A DNA stretch of 64,000 nucleotides from Dyadobacter sediminis (lineage in GTDB: Bacteria; Bacteroidota; Bacteroidia; Cytophagales; Spirosomataceae), in NCBI RefSeq assembly GCF_005860765.1, contig NZ_VCEI01000011.1, positions 868,001 to 932,000 of the forward strand, written 5' to 3'. The notes under the pieces are model-generated. The model did no database searches and was not told where the DNA came from. It saw only the letters and a list, made by a program, of their open reading frames with translations. Made by a program: the position numbers and the translations under genes. This document shows, piece by piece, positions 19,701-28,293 of this stretch. The first letter of the stretch is position 1; each line of letters opens with the position of its first letter.

Positions 19701-20249
19701 ACGGGCATCAACTGGCTGAACGCACCGGCAGCTTCCGGCAAAATACTGGATTCTGTAAAGGTCAGTAATCAGGCGAAGTATTATGAACTGGATGTAACGG
19801 ATTTTGTGAAAGCGCAGCTTGGGGGCGACAAAACCGCCAGCTTCCTGCTGACCAATCCGAAGCAGGACAATGTACGCCTTTACTTTATGAGCCGGGAAAG
19901 CAAGACCAATCCTCCGCAACTGGTTATTGAAAATCAGAGCAGCTCTGCAGCGCGGATTGCAGCATTCACCGAACCCGAAAAAAGAATTGCTGACGATTCC
20001 TACATTTACCCCAATCCGGTAAAGGATCATTTTTTCATTAAGATCTCCGATAAGCACCAAGGACATGCGCAATTACTTCTTACACAGCTGAATGGCCAGA
20101 CCCGGCTGCTCAGACAGGAGAATTACAAAGCAGGTAAAAAGACAATGAGAGTGGACGTGTCCGATTTCAGGCTGCCAGCCGGCAAATATCTGCTACGGGT
20201 AAAGTCTGAAAAAGAAGAGGAGGTTGTACAGATGATTGTATCGGAATAA
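16716..20249 (+). CDS. ELWxxDGT-repeat protein with DNRLRE domain and T9SS sorting tail
   Basis: 1177 residues. The signal peptide ends at about residue 20 (LLTAQ). From about 50 to 900 there are some 17 copies of a repeat of roughly 50 residues whose core reads ELWKSDGTxxGT; these repeats form blades of a large beta-propeller-like surface protein. At about 911-1072 follows a DNRLRE/CBM96-like module (PPIADAYTRNVPYEKTNFG ... KTYLKFPLEGI ... DWTE-like NDGWTETGINWLNAP). The last 80 residues, beginning IYPNPVKDHFFIKIS, are a type A T9SS C-terminal sorting domain. The protein should be exported through the type IX system and attached to or released from the cell surface. Ligand unknown. It faces a second T9SS cargo gene that shares its DNRLRE and tail modules. 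Confidence 0.9.
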   Translation: MKIRLLVLTIAMVLPRLLTAQQTELVKDINTTQTGLGLSTREQAVANNMLFMLAGNNTEGIQFWRSDGTDNGTIRLTDVNSIHRGDPSYLTGGGNYVCFVMEYEGQDWLYRSDGTREGTYRLRRFGTFASGYFDILENVKGTIYFSYSDEIKSRQLWKTNGTVAGTVLVKDFGISGSGESVPDQLFSFNEKLYFVIRNEEDYDLPAVLWQSDGTTAGTVPGPVVPRGFIRPVFMGNNIYFGEGNSLYRINGKTVTVVKDGFEWLREPLVVGQTLYFSARHTATGEELWKSDGTTSGTVLVKDINPGSANSSDPTAFVHVAGTLYFKAHDATGWKLWKSNGTAAGTVPVSNAEVSRYTFVGQNDLVAIGSKIVFPAGPDSDELWVSDGTQAGTQLLLSVKVEILGKVKNEVFFLGITRHGNQLYKTDGTVAGTVAITNRTSSEGSTPQQLTDVNGTAFFIASPVLSVNTKYELWKSNGTAAGTVKLVNSTSVNTNRPPRSFTNVNGTLYYVENDDELWKSDGTAAGTIRLKINMGSDFSRNIDYLTAVNGTLFFLMNNDVWKSDGTTAGTIRIQHPDLKTGRISSLFHAGGTIYFKEIRYAEDTLQSVVLWKTNGEPGGTILLKSFGPSFRNTVPYAFKGELYFGEWDFVNSVELWKSDGTKNGTGIIKQVISSGGNILAQPEAMAGWGNNLYYITNTSNGFLLVKTDGTAAGTTVIKNLFPGGNMKRFRLYTAMGMVYFSVYNQNAMQELLWRSDGTAAGTFQLAAFDVYDAGDPYRVENRPVQIKDEINGKLIFITYGKQSGDQVWVTDGTVKGTQMLTTVQTPKNFIIRSTVKFGNLFYFDMLDPETGTELWQTDGTAEGTHLTVEMNPDGNAIIHEMLVIGRTLLLSADDGKTGIELYKYLPPAGQDVVMPPIADAYTRNVPYEKTNFGTQPELSIKAGSLPGYQRKTYLKFPLEGISKITSAKLRIYGFNFENNKNITLAATGVSNDGWTETGINWLNAPAASGKILDSVKVSNQAKYYELDVTDFVKAQLGGDKTASFLLTNPKQDNVRLYFMSRESKTNPPQLVIENQSSSAARIAAFTEPEKRIADDSYIYPNPVKDHFFIKISDKHQGHAQLLLTQLNGQTRLLRQENYKAGKKTMRVDVSDFRLPAGKYLLRVKSEKEEEVVQMIVSE

Positions 20250-20271
20250 AAAACGGGCCGTCAAAGGATTA

Positions 20272-20316
20272 AACTAAAAAAGCACTCCGTGTATAATGCC
20301 GAGTGCTTTTTTAGTT
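20272..20316. terminator. Bidirectional intrinsic terminator
   Basis: A 16-bp perfect inverted repeat (20272-20287 with 20301-20316, core AAAAAAGCACTC / GAGTGCTTTTTT) with a 13-base loop. The A-run on one arm and T-run on the other suit both of the convergent T9SS genes. Confidence 0.92.
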
Positions 20317-20334
20317 ATTTGTTTAAAATCCTTC

Positions 20335-23300
20335 TTACTCCGTCACTATCAATTTAAGTACTTCGGATTTGGCTGCTGACTGCACTTTCAAAAGATACAT
20401 GCCTTTATCCAGCGCCAGATCGGCAATGTTCACTTCCGCCCTGGTTCCCGCATGCAGCGCGTCAGTTGTTTTGACAGGATAAGCACGACCGGCTTCGTTG
20501 ATAATCTCAAGAGCGATATTTTCCCGGTGCTGATTGCTGATCTGAAGTGTAAACCGGCTGCGTACCGGGTTAGGGTAAATAACCGAACTTTCGGTTTCAG
20601 GTTCGGAAATTTCATCCAGTGCAACTTCACTTTCCATCCGCGAGGCAGAACTTACAGCTCTATTTGCCGTAAGAATCAACTTTGGCGCATCACGAGAAGC
20701 TTCCCTGCTGTTAAACCACACAATGTTATTACGAGTACTTATATCTTTCAATTGTAGAGTTAATACTTTGTCTTTTCCAAGCTGTGCCTTAGCAAATTCT
20801 GTAATATCAACTTCAAAATGCTTTCGATTGCGTTCCGATTCGAAAGATCCCAGTGTAGCTGTAACGCCGGTTGGTGCATTGTTTCCGTTGATTCCCATTT
20901 CTGTCCAGTCATCATTGTCAACACCAATAACCCCGATCCGGACCCTTTTATTACTTTCAACATTTCCTCCAAACAAGCGAATTTTTGCACTTTTAATTTC
21001 TACCAGATCATCCAGTGAAAATTTAATGTAAGAAGTATAATCCCAATCTGCCGGTGAAGTTGCCTTAACACGCAAACTTTCTTTACCATAATTGGTTCCC
21101 GAATTGGTACCATAGCGAACATACGCATCGGCAACCGGCCATAAAGTAACCTCGGTGAGCGGACTCAGAAATTCAACTTCAATGGCAGATACTCTCGGTT
21201 TGTCGCGTAATGCCAGGAAATCAAGATTAAGGTATCCGTCAATTACCTGAACTTCAAAAGACTCTTTTACTGCTCTTAACGGTCCGCCAGCTCTTGCGAT
21301 AATATCATAATTGGCAAGCTTATTGACGCCTTCTGCATTGACGTTGAATACACGCTGACCTGGTTTTCCGTCACGATTGGGATAAACGCCCCAAAAAATT
21401 TCAGCAAAATGAAGTGTAACCTTCATCGTACCGTTCCTGACAGGAATTGCGTAATTAAATTTATCTGAGCAGCGTCCTGATCTGTAAATTTCATCATCCG
21501 TTGTATTCAGAATATCCACATCCTTAACAGAACTTGCCCGATCCATTCCACCGTAGTATCTGTCTGCCTCAAAATAACGGCCATCAGGCGTTGTATAGCC
21601 GCTTCCGCCTGCATTGATCCGGATTGCAGTATTATCTATTGGTATATTTACCTTTACGCCAATCGTTTCTTCATCAAACAAAACCGGAGAAGTATTGCTG
21701 CTCACTCTTACAGTGATTGGATACACGCCTGCATCCTGGGGCACTATCCATTTGAAAAACCCGCTGGCTGAATCGATTGCAGCACCTGCCGGCGCATTTA
21801 CCAGCGAAAATGTCTTGGTTTGCCCAAGAGCTGCTGTTGCCGTGGCAGTAAATGAAAGCGTTTGCCCGGCAAGCAATTCCTTGTTGCCAATGGGTTCCAG
21901 TGTCGGCGGCGTAGTTACATCGTTGACGCGGAGATTAACGGTCATCAATGCGCGTGCATAACCGGGAGCAGTAGCATTCACAACAGTTTTGAAATTACCC
22001 GGAAAAATTCCTGATGGATCCACTTTGAATGACAAGGAACCCAAAGATGCTGTGGGAAGGTTAAGCCAGGCGGAAAACGACTTTTTAACGGATACGGCAG
22101 TCGTTCCCGTATTTGCCGTCAGGTTTACAGTCTGAGGCGGCGTTGTTGTATTTCCGGTATTAGTAAATTCCAGTGATGTTGCAGAAAATGACAGCTTTCT
22201 GGTATTTGATTCGGCCAGCAGTTTTACAAACCATGTGCCTGATCCGGAATCGGCTTTATCGTTTGCAGCATCATAGCCATCCGTATTTCCGCATAGCCAA
22301 TATCCGCCATCATAGGCTGGAAAGGCTCCAAACAGTTGGCTTGTTGAACCGGCACCCGCACCAAAACTCTGGTCCCATATTTTTTTCCCGTCCGGGCCTA
22401 TTTTTACAATCCAGTAGTCACTTTTTCCTTTGCGTGACACAGTCTTGCTGCCGCTTTTGAAAGATTCAGAATTACCTGCAATTATAAAACCACCATCAGA
22501 GGTTTGTATAACCGATCTTAACAATTCCCATTCTTTTCCTCCAAGTGTCCTGTCCCACTGTTTAATCCCGTCTGAATTCACTTTAACGATCCAGAAATCT
22601 ATAACTCCGATTAAATTTTCTGACTTGTCTGCACCGGTTGGAGATTGTGAAAAACCGCCGAGTATAAAACCGCCGTCAGCCGTACGCTGTACAGATAGAA
22701 AGTTATCATAACTGATACCGCCGATGGTTCTGTCCCATTGCTTTGAACCATTGGCAGACAATTGTACAATCCAGTAATCCGAATTTCCTTTGGAGTCTAC
22801 AGTTTTATCTCCACTGATGTTGGAATACGATGTACCTCCCAAAATGTAACCTCCACTGTTTGTCAGGTCTATGCTGTATAATTCATCTGACTTTGCTCCG
22901 CCGATGGTTCTGTCCCATTGCCTGTTTCCGGATGAGCTGATCTTGATTACCCAGTAATCGTTGTATTCTCCTTTGGACCCCTCCGATTTCACATCACTGA
23001 TTCCTGAATTGGACGAGCCGCCAATGATATAGCCACCGTCGGTCGCCTGTTTCATTGTCGTAAGAACATCATTGCCAGTTCCTCCGAATGTTTTATCCCA
23101 TTGCTTTGTACCATTGGCAGAAACTTTTACGATCCAGAAATCGTTGCTCTCCGCCCAATAGGAATCTTGAGACTTATCAATTCCGGCATCGGAATTGCTG
23201 CTCCCTCCAAGCAGATAACCACCGTCAGAAGTCTGTATAATGGCCGACAACTGATCGCTTTTATTGCCGACATAGGATTTTTCCCATTCTTTAACCCCGG

Positions 23301-23586
23301 AAGCATTGAACTTGAAAATTAGATAATCCGATTCATTTGAAACGCCTGCAATCAAACCGCCATCAGAAGTCGGAGTGGCCAGATACAATCCTCTTCCCAC
23401 AATTTTGTCCCATTCCACGGCAGGTTGTGCGACAAGGCTTGTGATGGAAAGCAGCAGGCTTAATGAAAAGATCAGGAAACGCCAAAGCTGCGCCGGACAA
23501 TGGCCTGCCGAAAGCCGGGAAGCAGCCGGGGAGCGATTAACTTTTTCCGGGTAACGAAAACGTTGCGTAAGTACATGTGAATGCAT
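20335..23586 (-). CDS. T9SS cargo protein with DGGYILGG repeats, malectin and DNRLRE domains
   Basis: 1083 residues. An unusually long basic N-terminal region (about 35 residues) precedes the signal helix LWRFLIFSLSLLL; there is no later Met before that helix. About seven repeats of roughly 55 residues follow (residues 55-400) with the core QWDRTIGG ... TSDGGYILGGSS, as in surface beta-propeller repeat proteins. Two Ig-like stretches (about 410-640) come next, then a malectin-like carbohydrate-binding domain (about 645-815, starting IRINAGGSGYTTPDGRYFEAD), a DNRLRE/CBM96-like module (about 818-980) and a type A T9SS tail starting VIYPNPVRSRFTLQIS. The malectin domain points to carbohydrate contact at the cell surface. 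The DNRLRE and tail parts parallel those of the convergent neighbour. Confidence 0.9.
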   Translation of the reverse strand: MHSHVLTQRFRYPEKVNRSPAASRLSAGHCPAQLWRFLIFSLSLLLSITSLVAQPAVEWDKIVGRGLYLATPTSDGGLIAGVSNESDYLIFKFNASGVKEWEKSYVGNKSDQLSAIIQTSDGGYLLGGSSNSDAGIDKSQDSYWAESNDFWIVKVSANGTKQWDKTFGGTGNDVLTTMKQATDGGYIIGGSSNSGISDVKSEGSKGEYNDYWVIKISSSGNRQWDRTIGGAKSDELYSIDLTNSGGYILGGTSYSNISGDKTVDSKGNSDYWIVQLSANGSKQWDRTIGGISYDNFLSVQRTADGGFILGGFSQSPTGADKSENLIGVIDFWIVKVNSDGIKQWDRTLGGKEWELLRSVIQTSDGGFIIAGNSESFKSGSKTVSRKGKSDYWIVKIGPDGKKIWDQSFGAGAGSTSQLFGAFPAYDGGYWLCGNTDGYDAANDKADSGSGTWFVKLLAESNTRKLSFSATSLEFTNTGNTTTPPQTVNLTANTGTTAVSVKKSFSAWLNLPTASLGSLSFKVDPSGIFPGNFKTVVNATAPGYARALMTVNLRVNDVTTPPTLEPIGNKELLAGQTLSFTATATAALGQTKTFSLVNAPAGAAIDSASGFFKWIVPQDAGVYPITVRVSSNTSPVLFDEETIGVKVNIPIDNTAIRINAGGSGYTTPDGRYFEADRYYGGMDRASSVKDVDILNTTDDEIYRSGRCSDKFNYAIPVRNGTMKVTLHFAEIFWGVYPNRDGKPGQRVFNVNAEGVNKLANYDIIARAGGPLRAVKESFEVQVIDGYLNLDFLALRDKPRVSAIEVEFLSPLTEVTLWPVADAYVRYGTNSGTNYGKESLRVKATSPADWDYTSYIKFSLDDLVEIKSAKIRLFGGNVESNKRVRIGVIGVDNDDWTEMGINGNNAPTGVTATLGSFESERNRKHFEVDITEFAKAQLGKDKVLTLQLKDISTRNNIVWFNSREASRDAPKLILTANRAVSSASRMESEVALDEISEPETESSVIYPNPVRSRFTLQISNQHRENIALEIINEAGRAYPVKTTDALHAGTRAEVNIADLALDKGMYLLKVQSAAKSEVLKLIVTE

Positions 23587-24345
23587 AAAGTTTTAACAAT
23601 TATAATTTTAGGTACATGGAATCCCAACAATCATGTTGACAAGTGTAAATGTACCTTTATTTACTGTTTACTAACAATATACAAAGTCTTCTCACGTAAA
23701 AAATGTATTTACCGGTTACAAGAACATGGTTATTTGTGCATTTACTGCTGATGAAAAGATGAAACGCTGACTTACGCGTGCATCAGCCGAGAACGTTCTT
23801 ACATCGTTGTTCGCTGCACTGACTTCCGCGCTGGCATATTCAACGATAAAGGTCTGCGATGCCGGTGAGTGATATACGCCAAATTTGCGGTGAGGTCGCA
23901 CTGCATCCGGATTACCGCAACCATTATCTGTAATGTTACACACTTCTTTTCCGTCCGACCAACCTTGGAACGAACCTCTTGTTCGTAAAAAATTCGTAGT
24001 ACCGCAGAATGGATTTTAAGAATTATTTTATGCAGGTTGTCAGTTGTGGAGCAGGTGTACGCCTTAACAGTATCCATATCTTCAAGGCAATGGGCTGGCC
24101 GGTTGAGGAAATCATGGAAGCTGATGAAAACAACAGACCGTCCTGAACGGTGTCCGGAAAACCGGATGAACGTATTTGCTAAAAACCATTTTTTACGGCT
24201 GAAGCGACATGAACCAAATGATCCAAGGCCGATAAACCGTACAAACTTCGTGACCTGGCATCGTCCCAGCGCATCACCGTATGCGGACATCATTCAAATG
24301 GTATTATTTTTTATAGATACCTGATCAAAAAGATTTTGAATTTTT
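23587..24345. other. 760-bp region without a convincing gene
   Basis: Contains the upstream region of the minus-strand T9SS gene, then short unconvincing frames. On the plus strand, 24009-24146 can encode 45 residues (MDFKNYFMQVVSCGAGV ... PVEEIMEADENN), which looks mildly protein-like but has no known relatives I recognise. On the minus strand, 23716-23943 gives 75 residues ending FSSAVNAQITMFL, which could be a gene remnant. Neither is called. Next to the T9SS gene, TTG and TACATTTA at a 21-bp spacing on the minus strand resemble a weak Bacteroidota promoter. Confidence 0.35.
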
Positions 24346-24768
24346 ATGGATAAGAGTGGCACAATTATCATAATCGAAGATGATGCGGACGACCAGTTTG
24401 TACTGGAAGAAGTTTTCAATGAACTCGGTTATCCAAACAAAAGAATGTACTTTGCTAATGGCATGCTGGCGCTGGAATACCTTTATTCCACTCCCGACCG
24501 GCCTTTTATCATTATTTCAGACATCAATCTGCCGCAACTGAACGGCCTCGAACTGAGGCAGAAAGTCCAGACTGATGCCGAGCTCAGTTTAAGGTGCATT
24601 CCGTACGTGTATTTCACAACAGCCATCAACCAGCAGGCCGTTATCGATGCTTACAGTACTTCTGCACAGGGCTTTTTCGTGAAGCCCGGGGCATTTGATG
24701 ACATCAAGGAAACGATCCGGGTGATGATGGAATACTGGAAAAAGTGCGCGGCTCCGAATAATTTCTGA
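24346..24768 (+). CDS. Single-domain response regulator (receiver domain)
   Basis: 140 residues consisting of a CheY-like receiver only. The acidic pocket is E11-D12-D13, the phosphoacceptor is D59 in IIISDINLP, the switch Thr lies in YVYFTTAI and the conserved Lys in GFFVKPG. No output domain follows, so it should act by protein-protein contact, as in phosphorelays or cross-talk with a hybrid kinase. In Cytophagales such stand-alone receivers are common and usually respond to kinases encoded elsewhere. No kinase is within the window. The protein is cytoplasmic. Confidence 0.92.
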   Translation: MDKSGTIIIIEDDADDQFVLEEVFNELGYPNKRMYFANGMLALEYLYSTPDRPFIIISDINLPQLNGLELRQKVQTDAELSLRCIPYVYFTTAINQQAVIDAYSTSAQGFFVKPGAFDDIKETIRVMMEYWKKCAAPNNF

Positions 24769-24904
24769 TGCTTACGGAGCATTTTCCTGACAGGTGTTGC
24801 TACCGGTTGCCCGAAATGGAGCAAACCGGATTGTGGTGGATTGTTACGTCGGCTGGGATTGTTGATTTGCCTTTAATGCCTTGTGAAAGTGCTGTACAAA
24901 GGTT

Positions 24905-25213
24905 TCAACCGGCCATGCTGATGTTCAGATTGTTTTTTATCCTGTTGATTGAAATTCGCTGTTTTTCCAGCAGCCCGTCAAGGACAATGGAAAGACGGTT
25001 GTTTTTCATCTGCAGATCATGGATGTGTTTTTTGATGGTAGCACAATCTGTTGAAAATCGCTGGCATGCGATTGCATTTGCTACCAGATCCAATTTGTTC
25101 ATAAAAAGCTGCTGAATTTGAGTGGCTTGACCGGGCAACCTGGAAAACGGACGGAAAAGTGACTCGGGTGAAACTGACTGTAACAAATATACGCATTTTT
25201 TGGTGGTACTCAC
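24905..25213 (-). CDS. Small hypothetical protein with helical, coiled-coil-like C-terminus
   Basis: 102 residues. The second half, from ATQIQQLFMNKLDLVANA through IKKHIHDLQMKNNRLSIVLD to the end, has a clear amphipathic helical pattern rich in Leu, Ile, Lys and Asn and reads like real protein. The first 35 residues look less natural, so a start at the internal Met at about residue 38 is possible. I recognise no family. The opposite strand also has a long frame (24768-25115), but its product is rich in Cys, Trp and Met and looks like a shadow. The nearest genes are on the other strand. Confidence 0.4.
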   Translation of the reverse strand: MSTTKKCVYLLQSVSPESLFRPFSRLPGQATQIQQLFMNKLDLVANAIACQRFSTDCATIKKHIHDLQMKNNRLSIVLDGLLEKQRISINRIKNNLNISMAG

Positions 25214-25351
25214 CGTTATGCTGAATCTTTCCAGGACATGGAAGACTTTCCTGCTGCAATATGCTCCAGAGAAACTGATCAGGCGAACTGGAACACAAGT
25301 TTGAATTGCTTTTACTACATAATACCGGAAGACTTTATTAAATTTTTATAG

Positions 25352-25888
25352 ATGGAACAAACGCGCCTTACGGCTGAGCAGCCTGCAAAGAAGCCGCTGA
25401 TTGCTACGCTGGCCATTACGCCGTCGGCACAGGATTATTTCAACCAGTTGCGCCGGCAGCACTTTCCGTCCAGACGTAATTATCTGGATGCACATCTGAC
25501 CCTTTTTCATGCATTGCCGGATGAACCCTGGATCGTGGAAGATACCAAAAACATGGCAGCGAATCAGCAGCCGTTTGAAGTCACTGCCCAGTCGATCGTT
25601 TCGCTTGGCGGTGGCACTGCCTTCAAAATTATTTCGCCCGAACTACCCGCGCTGCATCAGATGCTTCAGAAGGGCTGGTTTGAATCCTTGACAAATCAGG
25701 ACCGGCAGAAAAGAAATTTCCATATCACCATACAAAACAAGGTGGAACCGCATGAAGCCAAGAAGTTACAGGCAGAACTGATTCCGGATTTTCAACCCTT
25801 CCGCTTTTCGGTACATGGCATTCAGCTATGGCGCTATCTGGACGGGCCGTGGGAATTCCTGATGAAGTTTGATTTTCGTAAAGTATAA
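25352..25888 (+). CDS. 2'-5' RNA ligase family protein (2H phosphoesterase)
   Basis: 178 residues with the two HxTx motifs that define 2H phosphoesterases: H48-L-T-L and H124-I-T-I. The conserved opening IATLAITPSAQDYFNQLR and the final W-x-L/FLMKFDF strand also fit. The family makes or breaks 2'-5' or cyclic phosphodiester bonds in RNA or nucleotides; many small bacterial members have no known substrate. It is a single gene with no clear operon partners. No export signal is present, so it should be cytoplasmic. Confidence 0.88.
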   Translation: MEQTRLTAEQPAKKPLIATLAITPSAQDYFNQLRRQHFPSRRNYLDAHLTLFHALPDEPWIVEDTKNMAANQQPFEVTAQSIVSLGGGTAFKIISPELPALHQMLQKGWFESLTNQDRQKRNFHITIQNKVEPHEAKKLQAELIPDFQPFRFSVHGIQLWRYLDGPWEFLMKFDFRKV

Positions 25889-25940
25889 TCTTCTGATCAT
25901 TTATTATATAACGTTTTTACCGGATAAAGCTACTTGCAAA

Positions 25941-27167
25941 CTATTCAATGGTTTCAATCCGTTCCTGAAAGATACCGTTTTCACTTCTCATGATGATCCG
26001 GTATTTTCCGGGAAAAAGGACCAGTGTGTTATCCGCTTTCAGATCCGTCATTTCAATGACATCAGCCGGAACCGCACTCAGGTGATCTTCTTCAAGGTAG
26101 TATGCAAAAACCAGGCACGGCACCACGGCCCTGCCCTCTTCTGCCCGGACCGGGAATGGCTTTCGTCTGCCGTTCAGATACAGCCAATCCGGACGGCCAT
26201 GGATCATCTTGGTTCTGGGATGAAAAAGCCTTGCATCAAACCTTGCAGCAGCTCCGGGAGGTCCGTTGAAAAGCTCGTTTTTATTATTTACAAACAGGCT
26301 GGACGTATCAACAGCAACCATTTTATAATACGGATTTTCGTAAGCAGCGGAACTTCTTTCGGTCATCATTTCCTGATTTATCGTAAAAGGATTGATTCCG
26401 GTAAATTCCTTTAACCTTCCGGCCATTGCCTTGCCCCAGCTTCCACCAACCTGATCTTCGCGAATGTGGTCAAAACCGGCATGAATCAGAATTTTTGCCT
26501 GCGGATCTTTTGCAAGAACAGCCTGGATATGCCGGGCCTGACTTATTTCCCTGCGCTTGCCATCCTGAAAAGCTTCCATGGTTCGCGCTTCATAGTCAAA
26601 TACCTGAAAACCGATTTTAAGCGCCTGCCGGATCAGTTCACCGTACTGAGGTTCCACGCTATACCAGCCGGTTGATTGCAAAGGATATTTCCGCTCATTC
26701 AGGAGCGAATCGGCGAAGCTTATTGTTTCCGCACCAAAATACCGGTATCCGCAATGGTATAAATCCTCTAACAACGACATCGTAAAAACCCGATGCAAAG
26801 GGCTGTGATGCGCTTCATTGATAATAACAATCTGCTCATTTGCAGCACGTTCCGCTATATAACCGTTTGCAGCAACCGGTCTGAATGTTCTGAAATAATC
26901 AGAATCTTTCTTTGCGAGTTCCGGAAACATCCGGGCACTGCTATCAGCAAACTGAATCGCTTTTTGGTAATCACCGATGAAAGAGAATTGCCAGGAAGTT
27001 AAAAAATAATTGTCCTTTTTGACAGAGTTGAAAATCCGGGATGAAAAGTAATAATCGTTGGGATGACTTTCATCGGTGACCGGCTGAGATGCCACAAGTT
27101 GCGCCTGGCTGCAAAGCAAGTATAAAGCAGCAATCAGGATATTGTACCCTTTGCTTTTTAGGATCAT
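25941..27167 (-). CDS. Exported protein with EreA/ChaN-like motif
   Basis: 408 residues with a signal peptide (hydrophobic residues 9-24, cleavage near QLVAS). The key segment is IIINEAHHSPLHRVF, with E118, H120 and H121. It resembles the metal- or base-type Glu/His motif at the first strand of the erythromycin-esterase / ChaN / TraB superfamily. A second His motif follows in ILIHAGFDHIRE. A helical 60-residue region before the motif (FIGDYQKAIQFADSSARM) looks TPR-like. No C-terminal anchor is seen, so a periplasmic location is likely. The family link rests on motif shape only. Activity and substrate are unknown; esterase or metal/haem handling are both possible. Confidence 0.55.
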   Translation of the reverse strand: MILKSKGYNILIAALYLLCSQAQLVASQPVTDESHPNDYYFSSRIFNSVKKDNYFLTSWQFSFIGDYQKAIQFADSSARMFPELAKKDSDYFRTFRPVAANGYIAERAANEQIVIINEAHHSPLHRVFTMSLLEDLYHCGYRYFGAETISFADSLLNERKYPLQSTGWYSVEPQYGELIRQALKIGFQVFDYEARTMEAFQDGKRREISQARHIQAVLAKDPQAKILIHAGFDHIREDQVGGSWGKAMAGRLKEFTGINPFTINQEMMTERSSAAYENPYYKMVAVDTSSLFVNNKNELFNGPPGAAARFDARLFHPRTKMIHGRPDWLYLNGRRKPFPVRAEEGRAVVPCLVFAYYLEEDHLSAVPADVIEMTDLKADNTLVLFPGKYRIIMRSENGIFQERIETIE

Positions 27168-27300
27168 ATAATTTCTTTAAATTAACCAAAAATCAATTTA
27201 CAACCTTCCTTACAAATTTCCGCTATAACACATTTGCAAAAGGGATAAGAAACAGATTGTACATCTTCCAAAGACATTCAACAGAAACCGGTTATTACCT

Positions 27301-28083
27301 ATGAAAAGCTGTACGATTATCCTGTGCTTTCTTGTCACGGCCTTCCTATACGCATGTGAGCCGGATGGCAACCGGCTGGGAAAGCCTGTATCCGGCACAT
27401 CCGAAGCAGCTTCGGGTTTCAATAACTGGTGGAAGTACCATGGCAGGAATATCCGATTTTACGAAGATTTTACGCCATTTGATACGCATTCGAATGTGAT
27501 ACCGCTTGATTCCTTTATGGCACAATATGCCACCGGCCAGTACATCCTGCTGAAATATGTCGGCAAAAACGCTGAGGCACAATACAAACTGCAAAGGCTG
27601 GAACCGAACGCAGATGAAACGATCAGAAACACGCTGAAAAGTGTCGCTTACTCAGACTTTCAGGATTATCAGCAGCTTGGAAAAGCACTTCCGGACTTTA
27701 ATTTCACAGATATAAACGGAAACCGGTATACCGCACAGAATACAAAAGGGAAACTTGTGATCCTGAAATGCTGGTTTATCGGCTGCAAGCCTTGTGTCGC
27801 GGAAATGCCCGAGCTTAACAAACTGGTGGCCAGCAAGAGCAACCGGAACGATATGCTGTTCCTGAGCCTCGCCTTTGATTCCGAATCCGAACTCAAATCA
27901 TTTCTGGCCAGACGGAAGTTTGATTACAAGGTTATTGGAAATCAGAAAACCTATTTAAACCAGAAGCTGAACATTCGCGGGTACCCGACGCACATGGTCA
28001 TCAATAAAGAAGGTCTGGTGGAGCGCATCTGCAATTCTGCACCAGCTCTGCGGACGATCCTTGCCGATAAAAAATATCAGTAG
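27301..28083 (+). CDS. TlpA-like thioredoxin-fold lipoprotein
   Basis: 260 residues. The signal peptide ends in a lipobox with C19 (FLYAC), so the protein is anchored in the outer or inner membrane. A helical region up to about residue 120 precedes a thioredoxin/AhpC-TSA fold that starts at FNFTDINGNRYTAQNTKGK and has the active site C162-K-P-C165 in WFIGCKPCVAEMP, plus the cis-Pro loop GYPTHMVI. Such proteins reduce or shuffle disulfides in the periplasm. It is 133 bp away from the divergent EreA/ChaN-like gene and 210 bp from the next gene, so it is probably transcribed alone. Confidence 0.9.
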   Translation: MKSCTIILCFLVTAFLYACEPDGNRLGKPVSGTSEAASGFNNWWKYHGRNIRFYEDFTPFDTHSNVIPLDSFMAQYATGQYILLKYVGKNAEAQYKLQRLEPNADETIRNTLKSVAYSDFQDYQQLGKALPDFNFTDINGNRYTAQNTKGKLVILKCWFIGCKPCVAEMPELNKLVASKSNRNDMLFLSLAFDSESELKSFLARRKFDYKVIGNQKTYLNQKLNIRGYPTHMVINKEGLVERICNSAPALRTILADKKYQ

Positions 28084-28293
28084 CCTGGCGCTACGTTATC
28101 CCACTATAAAAATATTTGGAAAGCCGCAACTTTCCACAGCAGCTTCCTGCATAGCAGACGTATAGCTGGCATAATCTTTGACACAAAGGCGCGTCGTGTG
28201 ACCAGACAAGTTGTTAAAACAGATAAATTATACTGCATAACGGCTTGAAACAGCACATGTAAAAGCAATCATAAACGTTAACCCGCTTTTTTT

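Noticed and set aside
23716..23943. 75-residue minus frame ending SSAVNAQITMFL
   Set aside because: Partly protein-like, but there is no recognisable start, family or length conservation; kept as part of the unexplained gap.
24768..25115. 115-residue plus frame after the response regulator
   Set aside because: Composition is rich in Cys, Trp, Met and Phe with no pattern; the opposite strand gives a more protein-like product.
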